Below, in pieces: positions 25,804 to 35,018 of a stretch of 64,000 nucleotides of DNA. The notes beneath the pieces were generated by a model, which was not told the origin of the DNA, made no database searches, and saw nothing but the letters and a program-made list of their open reading frames with translations. Each line of letters opens with the position of its first letter. Position 1 is the first letter of the stretch. The DNA lies in the NCBI GenBank assembly GCA_963755815.1, contig CAVWLF010000003.1, forward strand, positions 1 through 64,000. The letters run 5' to 3'. The translations under genes and the position numbers were made by a program. The DNA is from Palsa-506 sp963755815. GTDB taxonomy: Bacteria > Actinomycetota > Actinomycetes > Streptosporangiales > Streptosporangiaceae.

Positions 25804-26924
25804 TGGATGAAGCCGATCCGCACTGACTTGTCGGCGTAGCCGAGCCGCTTGTACAGGTCCAGCGAGTACCACGAATCGTGCGCCCAGACGCCGATCTGGG
25901 CCGCGGCCAGGCTCTCTGCCACGGCTGCGGCGGGCACGCCGTCGACATTGACCAGGAACGTCGGCACCCGCCCGGCCATCCCCGGCAGCCCGTATACGGT
26001 GACCGCGGGCGAGATGCCGTCCAGGAACCGCTGGCCCAGCGAGCGCTCGTAGGGCGCGATTCCCGCGATGCCGCCGATCGAGTTCAGGTAGCTGATCGCC
26101 GCGTTGAATCCCGCGAGCAGCTCGTAAGGCTGGGTGCCGGTCTCGAAGCTGCGCCCGAGCGGGCTGGCGGGCGCCGGGCGTGCCTTGTAGGGCCGCCAGC
26201 GCTCGATCACCTCGGTGCGCCCGTAGGCGAGGCCGAGATGCGGGCCGCAGAACTTGTATGGCGAGCAGAGCAGGACGTCAGCGCCGATGTCGCGCACGTC
26301 GATTGGCTCGTGCGCCGCATAGTGGACGGCGTCAACCCACGCCAGCGCGCCGGCCTCGCGGGCGAGGCGGCACACCCGCCGGGCGTCCACGATCGTGCCG
26401 ATGGCATTGGACGCCCAGGCAAACGCGACCACCTTCGTGCGCGGCCCGAGCTTTCGCTGCAGATCCTCGAAATCGAGCGTCGTGTCGTCATTCAGCTCGA
26501 TGTGCCGGACGATCAGGCCCTTGTCGTGCGCCAGCTCCAGCCACGGCGCGACCCCGCCGTCGTGATCCAGCGAGGAGACGAGGATCTCATCGCCCGGGCT
26601 GAAATCGCGCGCGGCGGTGCGCGACAGCGAGAAGTTCAGCGAGGTCATGTTCGGCCCGAAGATCACTTCATGGGGCTCGCAGCCCAGGAACAGTGCCGCC
26701 CTGGTCTCGGCCTCCTCCAGGATCTCCCGGACGCGCAGGCTGGTCGCGTAGACCGCGCCGAGGTTGGCGCTGGCCTCCCGCAGCGCACGGGCGATCGCGT
26801 CGCCGACCTCGTCGGGCACCTGAGAGCCGCCCGGGGCGTCGAGGAAGGCGAAGCCCTGCTGCAGCGACGAGAATCGGCTCCGGATCGCGGCGACGTCAGT
26901 GCTGGCGCTCAGTATGTCGGTCAT
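25452..26924 (-). CDS. class V aminotransferase (cysteine-desulfurase-like) with antisense C-tail
   Basis: A 490-residue open frame. The family core fills residues 1 to ~390: 'FLDAPGGSQVP', 'VIFGPNMTSLNFSLSRT', 'EILVSSLDHDGGVAPW', 'WVDAVHYAAH' and the PLP Lys in 'LLCSPYKFCGPHLGLAYG'. This fits the VC1184-like subgroup. From about residue 393 the frame is Ser/Ala/Pro-rich and is the antisense of the PLP gene at 24796; it is unlike any family member. The start at 26924 has GGAGAGGAAG upstream. The two convergent genes overlap by 352 bp, suggesting a deletion removed both stops. Confidence 0.85.
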   Translation of the reverse strand: MTDILSASTDVAAIRSRFSSLQQGFAFLDAPGGSQVPDEVGDAIARALREASANLGAVYATSLRVREILEEAETRAALFLGCEPHEVIFGPNMTSLNFSLSRTAARDFSPGDEILVSSLDHDGGVAPWLELAHDKGLIVRHIELNDDTTLDFEDLQRKLGPRTKVVAFAWASNAIGTIVDARRVCRLAREAGALAWVDAVHYAAHEPIDVRDIGADVLLCSPYKFCGPHLGLAYGRTEVIERWRPYKARPAPASPLGRSFETGTQPYELLAGFNAAISYLNSIGGIAGIAPYERSLGQRFLDGISPAVTVYGLPGMAGRVPTFLVNVDGVPAAAVAESLAAAQIGVWAHDSWYSLDLYKRLGYADKSVRIGFIHYNTEEEVDRLIEALEAVRRTSPAAPSRISATLLRLMLPPETTQTTLPVPARPLSAAAGASAPAPSAITRTRSASSRTAAATSATAMARALSTSGATSGHMLSSTRRLPEPSTNDGW

Positions 26925-27074
26925 CGGCAGCTTCCTCTCCCTGGGAGCCGGCGGACGCCGCCCCGATTGCGATCGAATCACAACTGCCAGCGGAACCCCA
27001 AAAATGCTTCCCTTGCGCTGGCATGCGGCGCGATGGTTTGATCAGCCAACCATTCGACCGCTGGGGAGGGCGCT

Positions 27075-27515
27075 TTGAGTTTCCGCGTCGTCCGCCGCGC
27101 CGAGGCGCGCTGGCAGGGCACCGTGCCGGACGGAGGCGGTCGGATCACGCTGGGCAGCGGCGCCTTCGACGGGCCGTACTCGCTGCGCGCCCGGGTCGAG
27201 GACGGCGTGCACGCGACTAACCCGGAGGAGCTGCTGGGCGCGGCCGAAGCGGGCTGCTTCACGATGTCGCTCGCGAACCTGCTCGGCGAGGCAGGTCATC
27301 CGGCGCGAGATCTCCGCACGACCGCGCAGGTGACCCTCGCGTCGGCCGGGGCCGGCTTCGACATCACCCGCATCGAGCTGCGCACGGTCGGCGACGTTCC
27401 GGGGGTCGATAGCGCTTTTTTCACCGAACTGGCCCGGCAGGCCAAGGACTGCACGATCTCGCGCGCGCTGACCGGCACTGAGATCACGCTGGAGGCAAGC
27501 CTGGCCGGTCCCTGA
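27075..27515 (+). CDS. OsmC/Ohr-family peroxiredoxin-like protein
   Basis: A 146-residue OsmC-fold protein with 'TNPEELLGAAEAGCFTMSLANLL' (catalytic Cys near residue 61) and the second reactive Cys in 'QAKDCTISRAL' (near residue 127), the two-Cys pair used to reduce organic peroxides. TTG start, preceded by GGGGAGGG. It faces away from the aminotransferase gene (about 150 bp between). It lies upstream of the ABC importer but is not obviously co-transcribed. Confidence 0.9.
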   Translation: MSFRVVRRAEARWQGTVPDGGGRITLGSGAFDGPYSLRARVEDGVHATNPEELLGAAEAGCFTMSLANLLGEAGHPARDLRTTAQVTLASAGAGFDITRIELRTVGDVPGVDSAFFTELARQAKDCTISRALTGTEITLEASLAGP

Positions 27516-27614
27516 TCCGGCATCCATCCTGGCCGCAGGCCGTCAGCCCCCTGGCGGAGCCCTCGGCCAGCTGACTTAACGCATCACAGCATCACGAAAA
27601 CGGAGGCAGTACCC

Positions 27615-28775
27615 ATGAATAAACGCGTGATCATTGCCACGGCGGCGCTTGGCGCGCTCGCCGTGGCCGGTTGCGGCAGCAGCGGCGGCAGCACGGCGAG
27701 CGGCGGCAGCAGCAGCACGGCCGCGGCCACCACATCGTGCGTTGCGAGCATCGGAATGGAGGGCCCGCTCACCGGCCCGGTGGCGGTCCTCGGCCAGGAG
27801 CAGTTGCACTTCGCGGAGCTCGCGAATTCCATGGACAACGCGGCCAACAAGACGAAGATCTCGATCGTCCAGGGTGACACGCAGCTGAACCCCGCCCAGG
27901 CGACGACCGTGACCCAGCAGTTCACCGCGAACTCGAAGATCGTGGCCGTCGTCGGCCCGGCCGGCAGCCAGGAGGTCGAGGCGATCGGCCCGCTGATGGC
28001 CCGGGCCGGGCTGCCCTTCATCTCCGGTTCGGCGACCGCCGCGGCCCTCACCACCGGCAAGTACCCGACGTTCTTCCGGGTGGTGTCCAAGGACAGCGTG
28101 CAGGGACCGCAGGACGCCAACTACATCGTGCATACCCTGCACCCGAAGGCGCTGATGATCGTCGATGACCAGGAGGCCTACTCGACCGGCCTGGTCGCCG
28201 CGATGGTGCCGGTGTTCAAGGCGGCCGGGATCAAGGTCGATCACGAGTCGGTGTCGCAGAAGGTCACCGACTTCTCCTCGCTGGTCTCCAAGATCACCCC
28301 CGCCGAGTCGGTCGTGGTGCTGCCCTGGCAGATCGCGGCCAATGCCCAGCAGTTCGGCCGCGACATCGCCCAGCAGCACAAGAAGGCCGTCATCTTCGGC
28401 ACGGACGGCTTGTTCTCGCCGGGCACGTTCACGATCAACGGCTCGTATGTGTCCTCGTTCGGCCCGGACATCACCGCGATTCCCGCTGATGCCGCGATCG
28501 CCGCGGCGGCGAAGGCCAAGTACGGATCCTTCGGCACGTTCGGCCCGCCGGTGTTCGCGGCGACGAACGTGATCGACCAGGCCATCGCCAAGGTCTGCAA
28601 GTCCGGCCAGACGCCGAGCCGCAGCAACGTGCTGGCGGCGATCAAGCAGACCAGCGAGGGGACCTCCATCCTCGGGCAGCCGATCAAGTTCACCCCGAGC
28701 GGCGACATCGTCAACGGCAAGTTCTTCCTCTTCAAGATCAACTCGAAGGGCGATTACAAGCTCATCCCGGGCTGA
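27615..28775 (+). CDS. livK: branched-chain-amino-acid-type ABC transporter substrate-binding lipoprotein
   Basis: A 386-residue LivK-like binding protein. The signal ends in a lipobox 'LAVAGC' (Cys ~20), followed by a Gly/Ser linker, then a type I periplasmic fold with 'GPLTGPVAVLGQ', 'VVGPAGSQEVEAI' and 'RVVSKDSVQGPQ'. It heads the livKHMGF-like cluster, so it delivers an amino acid or related ligand to that importer. Ligand specificity cannot be read from the sequence. Confidence 0.9.
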   Translation: MNKRVIIATAALGALAVAGCGSSGGSTASGGSSSTAAATTSCVASIGMEGPLTGPVAVLGQEQLHFAELANSMDNAANKTKISIVQGDTQLNPAQATTVTQQFTANSKIVAVVGPAGSQEVEAIGPLMARAGLPFISGSATAAALTTGKYPTFFRVVSKDSVQGPQDANYIVHTLHPKALMIVDDQEAYSTGLVAAMVPVFKAAGIKVDHESVSQKVTDFSSLVSKITPAESVVVLPWQIAANAQQFGRDIAQQHKKAVIFGTDGLFSPGTFTINGSYVSSFGPDITAIPADAAIAAAAKAKYGSFGTFGPPVFAATNVIDQAIAKVCKSGQTPSRSNVLAAIKQTSEGTSILGQPIKFTPSGDIVNGKFFLFKINSKGDYKLIPG

Positions 28776-28857
28776 CCGGGCCGAGCGGCCTGACCGGCCC
28801 GGCCTGATCACCGGGCCGGCCGGGCCGGCCGGGCTGAATTAGCAGCTGCCGGACGGT

Positions 28858-28878
28858 GCGCCTGCGCTGAGCAGGCGC
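28858..28878 (+). terminator. GC-rich hairpin between livK and livH
   Basis: An 8-bp perfect stem (28858-28865 / 28871-28878) with a 5-base loop lies in the 140-bp gap after the binding-protein gene. A GGCCGG-rich run just upstream adds structure. Hairpins here often reduce read-through so that the binding protein is made in excess of the membrane parts. There is no U-tract. Confidence 0.45.
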
Positions 28879-28917
28879 GCCGCCCGGGCGCATGATCGTT
28901 GGGCGGGACTGCCGCGA

Positions 28918-29835
28918 ATGGCCTTTTTCTTCCAGGAACTGGTGAACGGCCTCACCACCGGCGCGCTCTACGCGCTGGTGGCGCTGGGCTTCTCCATGGT
29001 CTACGGCGTGCTGAAACTGCTCAACTTCGCCCACGGCGACCTGTACATGGTCGGGGCCTACATCGGCTTCTTCGTGATCCAGTGGTTCGGCGGGCCGCAG
29101 GCGCTGACCATCCCGGTGCCGCTGCTGCTGGTGATCATGTTCCTGCTGGCCGGAGGGGTGGTGGGCGGCCTGGGCGTGGCGATCGAGCGCTTCGCCTACC
29201 GGCCGCTGCGGAACGCCCCGCGGATCGCGCCGCTGATCACCGCGATCGGCATCTCGTTCTTCCTGGAGAACTCGGCGCTGCTGCTGTTCGGCGCGCAGTT
29301 CCGCGTCTACAACACGCCGGACTTCATCTCGTTCTCGTCCGGGATCCAGATCGGGTCGGTCAGCATCGACTCCGTGCAGATCCTCGTCCTCGTCCTCGGC
29401 CTGCTGCTGACGGTCGGGCTGCGCCTGCTGGTCCGGCGGACGAAGCTCGGCAAGCAGATGCGGGCGGTAGCCACCGACCGCGAGGCGGCTGAGATGATGG
29501 GGATCAACGTGAACTGGACGATCACCGCGACGTTCTTCCTCGGCTCAGCGCTCGCGGGCGTGGCCGGGGTGATGGGCGGGCTCCTGTTCAACCAGGTGAC
29601 GGCCACTATCGGCTTCATCGTCGGGCTGAAGGCATTCACCGCGGCCGTGGTCGGCGGGATCGGCTCGCTGCCCGGCGCGATGCTCGGCGGCCTGCTGATC
29701 GGCATCGCCGAGTCGTTCATCACCGGTTACATCTCCTCGACGTACACCAACCTGCTCGTCTTCGCGCTCCTGATCGTCGTGATGCTGGTGCGGCCCTCCG
29801 GGCTGTTTGGCCGGCCGCAGCTGCAGAAGGTGTGA
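28918..29835 (+). CDS. livH: ABC importer permease, LivH type
   Basis: A 305-residue membrane protein with eight or so hydrophobic helices. It has the LivH hallmarks 'GALYALVALGFSMVYGVLKL', 'EMMGINVNWTIT' and 'VVGGIGSLPGAMLGG' (the EAA-like cytoplasmic loop). It pairs with LivM and the two ATPases that follow, with 7 bp to the next start. Confidence 0.92.
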   Translation: MAFFFQELVNGLTTGALYALVALGFSMVYGVLKLLNFAHGDLYMVGAYIGFFVIQWFGGPQALTIPVPLLLVIMFLLAGGVVGGLGVAIERFAYRPLRNAPRIAPLITAIGISFFLENSALLLFGAQFRVYNTPDFISFSSGIQIGSVSIDSVQILVLVLGLLLTVGLRLLVRRTKLGKQMRAVATDREAAEMMGINVNWTITATFFLGSALAGVAGVMGGLLFNQVTATIGFIVGLKAFTAAVVGGIGSLPGAMLGGLLIGIAESFITGYISSTYTNLLVFALLIVVMLVRPSGLFGRPQLQKV

Positions 29836-29842
29836 GGCAGCC

Positions 29843-31318
29843 ATGAGCATCGAGCCGCAGCCTCCCGGGACCGCCGGCCCGGCAGCCGACCCGCCCGCCG
29901 GGCCGCAGGTCGGCGCCGACGAGTGGGTCGCCCGGCAGGCGCACCGGCGCGAGTACCTGCCGTCCTGGCTCGGCGGCGCGCAGCGGGCCGGCGAGCGGAT
30001 CGGCTGGTGGGCCTGGCTGGCGATCGCGGCCGTGGCGGCGGCCCTGCTCCCGCTACTCGGCCTCGGCGGGTTCCAGCTGCAGGTGGGGATCGACACGCTG
30101 GTGCTCGCGCTGCTGGCGCTGGGGCTGAACGTGGTGGTGGGGTGGACCGGGCTGCTCGACCTCGGCTACGTCGCGTTCTTCGGCGCCGGTGCTTACCTAT
30201 TTGCGCTGCTGTCCTCCAATCAGCTTGGCCCGCACGGGATCCACTTGCCGGCCTACCTCTCGCTGCCGATCGTGATGGTCGGCACCGCGCTGCTCGGGCT
30301 GCTGGTCGGCCTGCCGTCACGGCGGCTGATCGGCGACTACCTGGCCATCGTGACGCTGTTCTTCGGCGAGGCGTTTGTCGAGTTCACCAACAACGTCGCG
30401 CCCAGCAAGCTCGGCGGCCCGGACGGGATCATCGGGATCGACACGATCAATGCCTTCGGGCATCAGATCACCTCCAACGAGGGCTACTTCTACCTGCTGC
30501 TGATCGTCGTGGTGCTCACCATGGTTGCGATGCGGCTGCTGGAGAACTCGCGCACCGGACGGGGCTGGCGGGCGGTGCGCGAGGACCCGCTGGCGGCGGC
30601 CTCGATGACGGTCCCGATCGTCTGGGTGAAGCTGATGGCGTTCGCGGTCGGCGCCGCGATCGCCGGCCTGGCCGGCTCGATCTTCGCCGCGCAGCAGATC
30701 AGCGTGTTCCCGACGGATTTCGACACGCCGTACCTGATCCTGGTCTACGCCGCGCTCATCCTGGGCGGGGCCGGCAGCATCGGCGGCGCCGTGGTGGGCG
30801 CGCTGGTCCTGAACGTCACGCTCGACGGCGTCCTGCGCAACCCCACCGATGCGGGCTACGTCTTCTACGGCCTGATCCTGGTCACCTTGCTGGTCAAGAT
30901 GCGCCCGTGGCGGAAGCTGGTCGCCGTCCTGGCCGCGCTCGCGGCGTTCGGGTTCGCCGTGCACGCCATCGCCGCGGGCATCTCGTCCGCCGCGGTGGCC
31001 GGCGGCCCGCATTCAGGTGGCTGGATCGCCGACGCGCTGCGCGAGTGGGTGATCGTCCCGGCCAATGCGCAGACCGCGGGAAACTTCGGCTACGTCCTGC
31101 TGGTGTGCGCGCTGGTCGCGCTGGTCCAGCTGAAGGACCCGTGGCGGACCATCCTGCTGGTGCCAACCATCTACCTGGCCTCGTTCGTGTGGGAAACCCG
31201 GCTGGTCACCGAGCCCGCGATCACCCGGCAGCTGATGATCGGCGTGATCCTGATCGTGATGATGAATGCCCGCCCGCAGGGCCTGCTCGGGGCCCGGCGA
31301 GTCGAGGCCCTGACATGA
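29843..31318 (+). CDS. livM: ABC importer permease, LivM type
   Basis: A 491-residue permease. A ~60-residue hydrophilic N-terminus with several prolines precedes the membrane part. The LivM core includes 'ALLALGLNVVVGWTGLLDLG', 'SRRLIGDYLAIVTL', 'VREDPLAAASM' and 'ALILGGAGSIGGAVVGALV'. The last ~130 residues add three hydrophobic helices beyond the usual LivM end. I use the ATG at 29843 because it lies just after the livH stop. It overlaps livG by 4 bp. Confidence 0.9.
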   Translation: MSIEPQPPGTAGPAADPPAGPQVGADEWVARQAHRREYLPSWLGGAQRAGERIGWWAWLAIAAVAAALLPLLGLGGFQLQVGIDTLVLALLALGLNVVVGWTGLLDLGYVAFFGAGAYLFALLSSNQLGPHGIHLPAYLSLPIVMVGTALLGLLVGLPSRRLIGDYLAIVTLFFGEAFVEFTNNVAPSKLGGPDGIIGIDTINAFGHQITSNEGYFYLLLIVVVLTMVAMRLLENSRTGRGWRAVREDPLAAASMTVPIVWVKLMAFAVGAAIAGLAGSIFAAQQISVFPTDFDTPYLILVYAALILGGAGSIGGAVVGALVLNVTLDGVLRNPTDAGYVFYGLILVTLLVKMRPWRKLVAVLAALAAFGFAVHAIAAGISSAAVAGGPHSGGWIADALREWVIVPANAQTAGNFGYVLLVCALVALVQLKDPWRTILLVPTIYLASFVWETRLVTEPAITRQLMIGVILIVMMNARPQGLLGARRVEALT

Positions 31319-32190
31319 GCGCGGCGCCTGAGCAGCCGGGCGGCGGGAACCCGCCCGGGCCGCCCGGCCCGGGCGAGGCCGGCCAGCCGGACGGGCCCGT
31401 TCTCAGCCTTGACCGCCTGTCCCTGGCGTTCGGCGGCCTGCTGGCCCTGTCCGAGCTGGACCTGCACGTCAATGACGGGGAAGTGGTGAGCATCATCGGG
31501 CCCAACGGGGCCGGCAAGTCGACCATTTTCAACGTGATCACCGGCGTGTACGAGCCGACCGCGGGCGACGTGCGGTTCGCCGGGCAGTCGATCGCGGGGC
31601 AGCGGCAGCATGTCATCGCGCGGCGCGGCATCGCGCGCACGTTCCAGAGCCTGCGGCTGTTCCTGAACATGTCGGTGATCGAGAACGTGATGACCGCGAC
31701 CTACGGCGGAACGAAGGCGTCGCCGGCCGAATCGATCCTCCGCCTGCCCCGGGCCCGGCGGGAGGAGCGCGAGGTGCGGGCGCTCGCCGAGGAGGTGCTC
31801 TCGTTCTTCGGCCAGCGGCTGGCCGGGTACCGCTGGGACCAGCCGGCTTATTCGCTGTCGTACGCGAACCGGCGGCGGCTGGAGATCGCCCGGGCGCTGG
31901 CCACCCGGCCCCGGCTGCTGCTGCTCGACGAGCCGGCCGCCGGGATGAATCCCACCGAGACCCACGAGGTAACCGAGCTGATCGGGCGGCTGCGGGCCGA
32001 GCGGGATGTCGCGATCATCGTGATCGAGCACGACATGCACGTGGTGAAGGGCTGCTCCGACCGGGTGATCGCGCTTGACCACGGGGTCAAGATCGCCGAG
32101 GGCGGCTTCGACCAGGTCGCGGATCACCCGGCCGTGATCGAGGCGTACATGGGACGCGATCCCGAGGCACTGGCGGAGGGAAGCGAGTGA
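31315..32190 (+). CDS. livG: ABC importer ATPase, LivG type
   Basis: A 291-residue ATPase with Walker A GPNGAGKST, 'IARTFQSLRLF' (Q-loop), signature region 'LSYANRRRLEIARAL' (LivG proteins have LSYG..RRLEIARAL; here the G-Q positions are A-N), Walker B 'LLLLDEPAAGMNP' and H-loop 'IVIEHDMHVV'. The long Gly/Pro-rich N-terminus (~27 residues) is low complexity. It powers the LivHM importer. Confidence 0.92.
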   Translation: MSAAPEQPGGGNPPGPPGPGEAGQPDGPVLSLDRLSLAFGGLLALSELDLHVNDGEVVSIIGPNGAGKSTIFNVITGVYEPTAGDVRFAGQSIAGQRQHVIARRGIARTFQSLRLFLNMSVIENVMTATYGGTKASPAESILRLPRARREEREVRALAEEVLSFFGQRLAGYRWDQPAYSLSYANRRRLEIARALATRPRLLLLDEPAAGMNPTETHEVTELIGRLRAERDVAIIVIEHDMHVVKGCSDRVIALDHGVKIAEGGFDQVADHPAVIEAYMGRDPEALAEGSE

Positions 32191-32191
32191 C

Positions 32192-32896
32192 GTGCTGCTG
32201 AGCCTGGAGAACGTCACCACCTACTACGGCCAGATGCGGATCCTGGAGGGAATATCCCTTCAGGTCGGCGAGGGCGAGCTGGTCTGCTTGCTGGGCGGCA
32301 ACGCTTCCGGCAAGTCGACCACGCTGAAAACGGTGCTCGGCATCGTGCGGCCGCGCACCGGGCGGGTACTGCTGGACGACCAGGACGTGACCGGCTGGCC
32401 GGTGCCGCAGCGGATCGCGACCGGGGTCGCGATCGTCCCGGAGAACCGCCGGCTGTTCTCGGATATGACCGTCCGGGAGAATCTCGAGCTCGGCGCGGTG
32501 CTGCGCGGACGCGAAACCTTCGACGAGGACCTGGATCGGGTGCACGAGCTGTTCCCGCGCCTGAACGAGCGCCGCCATCAGCTCGCGGGCACGCTATCGG
32601 GCGGCGAGCAGCAGATGGTCGCGATGGGCCGCGCGCTGATGTCCCGGCCGCGGCTGCTGCTGATGGACGAGCCGTCGATGGGTCTTTCGCCCGCGCTCGT
32701 GCAGCAGAATTTCCGCATCATCAAGGAAATCCACGCCACCGGCGTCGCGGTGCTGATGGTCGAGCAGAACGCGGCGATGGCACTGTCGATCGCCGACCGC
32801 GGCTATGTGCTGTCGACCGGGGAGATCGTGCTGGAAGGCACCGCGGCTGAGCTGCTGCGCAGCGAGGACCTGAAGCGCGCGTACCTGGGCGGATGA
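32192..32896 (+). CDS. livF: ABC importer ATPase, LivF type
   Basis: A 234-residue ATPase starting with GTG two bases after the livG stop. It shows Walker A GGNASGKST, 'VAIVPENRRLFSDMTVREN', signature LSGGEQQMVAMGRAL and Walker B 'LLLMDEPSMGLSP', all typical of LivF. It completes the five-gene importer. It ends 10 bp from the stop of the opposite-strand MFS gene. Confidence 0.92.
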   Translation: MLLSLENVTTYYGQMRILEGISLQVGEGELVCLLGGNASGKSTTLKTVLGIVRPRTGRVLLDDQDVTGWPVPQRIATGVAIVPENRRLFSDMTVRENLELGAVLRGRETFDEDLDRVHELFPRLNERRHQLAGTLSGGEQQMVAMGRALMSRPRLLLMDEPSMGLSPALVQQNFRIIKEIHATGVAVLMVEQNAAMALSIADRGYVLSTGEIVLEGTAAELLRSEDLKRAYLGG

Positions 32897-32906
32897 GGCG
32901 GCTCGA

Positions 32907-34613
32907 TCAGCCCGCGTCGGCGTCGGCCCAGCGGGATGCGACCTGATCGACCTGGCGCCGGGTGGCCGGATGCCCGCTGACGGCGGCCAGGAAGGTGGCC
33001 GAGTCCAGCGCGAACAGGGTAACGGGACCGACCGCGATGGCCGTCGCAGTGCGGGGCACGCGCCGGAGCAAGGCGATTTCCCCCAGGCCAGTGCCGCGGC
33101 CCCGGGTCCCGCGGAGCCGTCCGTCGACCGAGATCGCCACCTCGCCGTCGGCGATGGCGTAGAACCGGTCGCCCTCGGCGCCCTGCCGGATGATCACCTG
33201 GCCGGGTGCGGCGTCAACCCGTTCGAGCGCGCCCGCCAGGGTCTCCAGCGCGGGCCCGGGCAGCTCGGCGAAATGCGGCAGCGACCGCAGCAGCGCGACC
33301 TCGGTGACCGGGACGATCTTGCCCGCATCGAGGCGGCGCAGGGTCCGGATCCCGCTGATCGCGGTGGCCGGAAGCAGGGCGCCGACGACGATCAGCGCGA
33401 GCCGGCCGCCGCCGATATCGATGAGCAGCGGGGCGAGCACGGACCCGACGGCCAGCCCGGCGAAGGAGAGGCCCTCCACCACCCCGAAGACCCGCCCCAC
33501 CACGCTGGCCGGCACGACCCGCTGCAGCATGGTGCTGGCGGCGACGTAGAGGACCGCCCGGCCCGCGCCGGCCACCGCGAGCAACACGATGACCACGCCG
33601 GCCGAGCTGGAGAAGGCCGTGAAAACGAGGCCAGCACCGAGCGCGGCAACCGCGACCGAGATCACCCGGCCGAGCCGGTGGCCCAGCAAATTAGCGGTCA
33701 GCACTCCCGCGACGACCGCGCCGGCCCCGTAGGCGGTGTTCAGGTATCCGACCCATTGCTGGCCCTGGCCGAGCACCTGGATGGCTACCACCACGAACAA
33801 GACATCGAGCGCGCCGACGACGACGTACTGCATGGCCAGCAGGCCCGTCAGCAGCCGGGGGCGGGGCGGACCGGTGACCTCCCTGACCCCTTCCAGCAGC
33901 ATCCTCGCGCCCGACTGCCCGCCCGGCTCGGCGGCCGCCGCGATCCCGGCGATCCGCACCGGCAGGACGAGAACGGCCGCGGCGGCGACCAGCCCGGCGC
34001 TGGCGGCGAACAGTCCCCCGATCTGCCCGGCCCCGAGGAACAGCGCGGCGAGCAGGGCAGCCAGGACCATGCCCCCGTTCTCGGCCCATCCGGCTACCAC
34101 GTTCGCGGCGGTCAGCTGCCGGGCATCGCGAGCCAGCGCGGGCAGCGCCGCGAACTGCGCCGGGCGGGTGGTTCCCATCGCCGTGCTGGCCAGCACGGCG
34201 AAGCCGTAGGCCACGAACGGCGAACCCCCGGTCCACAGCGTCACCGCGACCCCGGCCATCCCCAGCCCCTGCACCGCATAGCCGCCGGCCAGCAGCGCGG
34301 TCGGCGACCTGCGGTCCGCCAGAGCGGCCAGCACGGGAGCCAGGAACGTGCCGGGGATCAGCTGGGCGACGGCCACCAGCCCGGCGGCGGTAGCGCCGCC
34401 ATGGTCGAAGGCGTACACCAGCATGCCGATCCAGACGGCGTACTCGGCCACGATGAACGCCACGAAGGCCACGGTGAGGCGAGCCACGGCCGGATCGCTG
34501 AGCAGCGCCCGGGTCACCCGGAAGAACCGCCCCACGTTGCCATCCCTCCGCCGCCCTGGTCCGACCGTACTCGCATGATCATGGGCCGGGATCGCCCGGC
34601 TCATGCCCGTCAC
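32907..34613 (-). CDS. MFS transporter fused to a cyclic-nucleotide-binding domain
   Basis: About 568 residues. Residues ~30-410 give 11-12 membrane segments of an MFS protein with the loop 'ADRRSPTALLAGGY'. Residues ~425-560 form a cNMP-binding beta-roll: 'LPGPALETLAGALERV', 'GQVIIRQGAEGDRFYAIADG' and the phosphate-binding stretch 'GTGLGEIALLRRVPRTATAI'. Such fusions are found in actinobacteria; the membrane part may be gated by or sense cAMP-like nucleotides, but substrate and ligand are unknown. Several ATGs are near the start; 34613 is the outermost. Confidence 0.85.
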   Translation of the reverse strand: MTGMSRAIPAHDHASTVGPGRRRDGNVGRFFRVTRALLSDPAVARLTVAFVAFIVAEYAVWIGMLVYAFDHGGATAAGLVAVAQLIPGTFLAPVLAALADRRSPTALLAGGYAVQGLGMAGVAVTLWTGGSPFVAYGFAVLASTAMGTTRPAQFAALPALARDARQLTAANVVAGWAENGGMVLAALLAALFLGAGQIGGLFAASAGLVAAAAVLVLPVRIAGIAAAAEPGGQSGARMLLEGVREVTGPPRPRLLTGLLAMQYVVVGALDVLFVVVAIQVLGQGQQWVGYLNTAYGAGAVVAGVLTANLLGHRLGRVISVAVAALGAGLVFTAFSSSAGVVIVLLAVAGAGRAVLYVAASTMLQRVVPASVVGRVFGVVEGLSFAGLAVGSVLAPLLIDIGGGRLALIVVGALLPATAISGIRTLRRLDAGKIVPVTEVALLRSLPHFAELPGPALETLAGALERVDAAPGQVIIRQGAEGDRFYAIADGEVAISVDGRLRGTRGRGTGLGEIALLRRVPRTATAIAVGPVTLFALDSATFLAAVSGHPATRRQVDQVASRWADADAG

Positions 34614-34681
34614 GCGGGTTCAGCCATCAGCCCGCTGCACGGCACCGGGGGATGATGGCATGCCGGCCCAGCTCCCGGGGG

Positions 34682-34927
34682 TCAGCCACCGGACCGGGAC
34701 TTCTGCCCGGCCAGCGGCGAGGCATAGTCCGGGCTGAGCACCGGCTCATGGGCCCGGAGCTGCTGCTGCGATTTGGCCGGCAGCCGGTCCGCCGCCATCC
34801 GGAAGCAGTGACCGGCGGCGCAGCGCAGCGCCACATGATCAACGGGACCGTCGGTGCTGGCCAGCGCAAAGCGATCGGTGACCTCGGCGGGGACGTCGCA
34901 TTCCGGGCAGGATATGAGGGTTAGCAA
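34682..34927 (-). CDS. small zinc-ribbon-like protein
   Basis: An ~81-residue protein with two cysteine pairs: 'CPEC' at the N-terminus and a Cys-x5-Cys pair further on ('LRCAAGHCF', with a His), consistent with a small metal-binding fold. The frame also opens at a GTG at 34936, but GGAGG lies right against it. The TTG at 34927 has ideal spacing, so I use that. No known family is recognised. Confidence 0.6.
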   Translation of the reverse strand: MLTLISCPECDVPAEVTDRFALASTDGPVDHVALRCAAGHCFRMAADRLPAKSQQQLRAHEPVLSPDYASPLAGQKSRSGG

Positions 34928-35018
34928 GGGTCTCACCTCCGGAGGGATACTGCGGTTCAGTTCCCCTCGACCGGTACAGAGGCGCCTCCGGCCGCCCTGA
35001 TACAGCGGCTACTGATGA

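Noticed and set aside
29923..31314. A long upstream extension of the livG frame
   Set aside because: Arg-rich out-of-frame reading of livM; livG starts at 31315 with the usual ATGA overlap.
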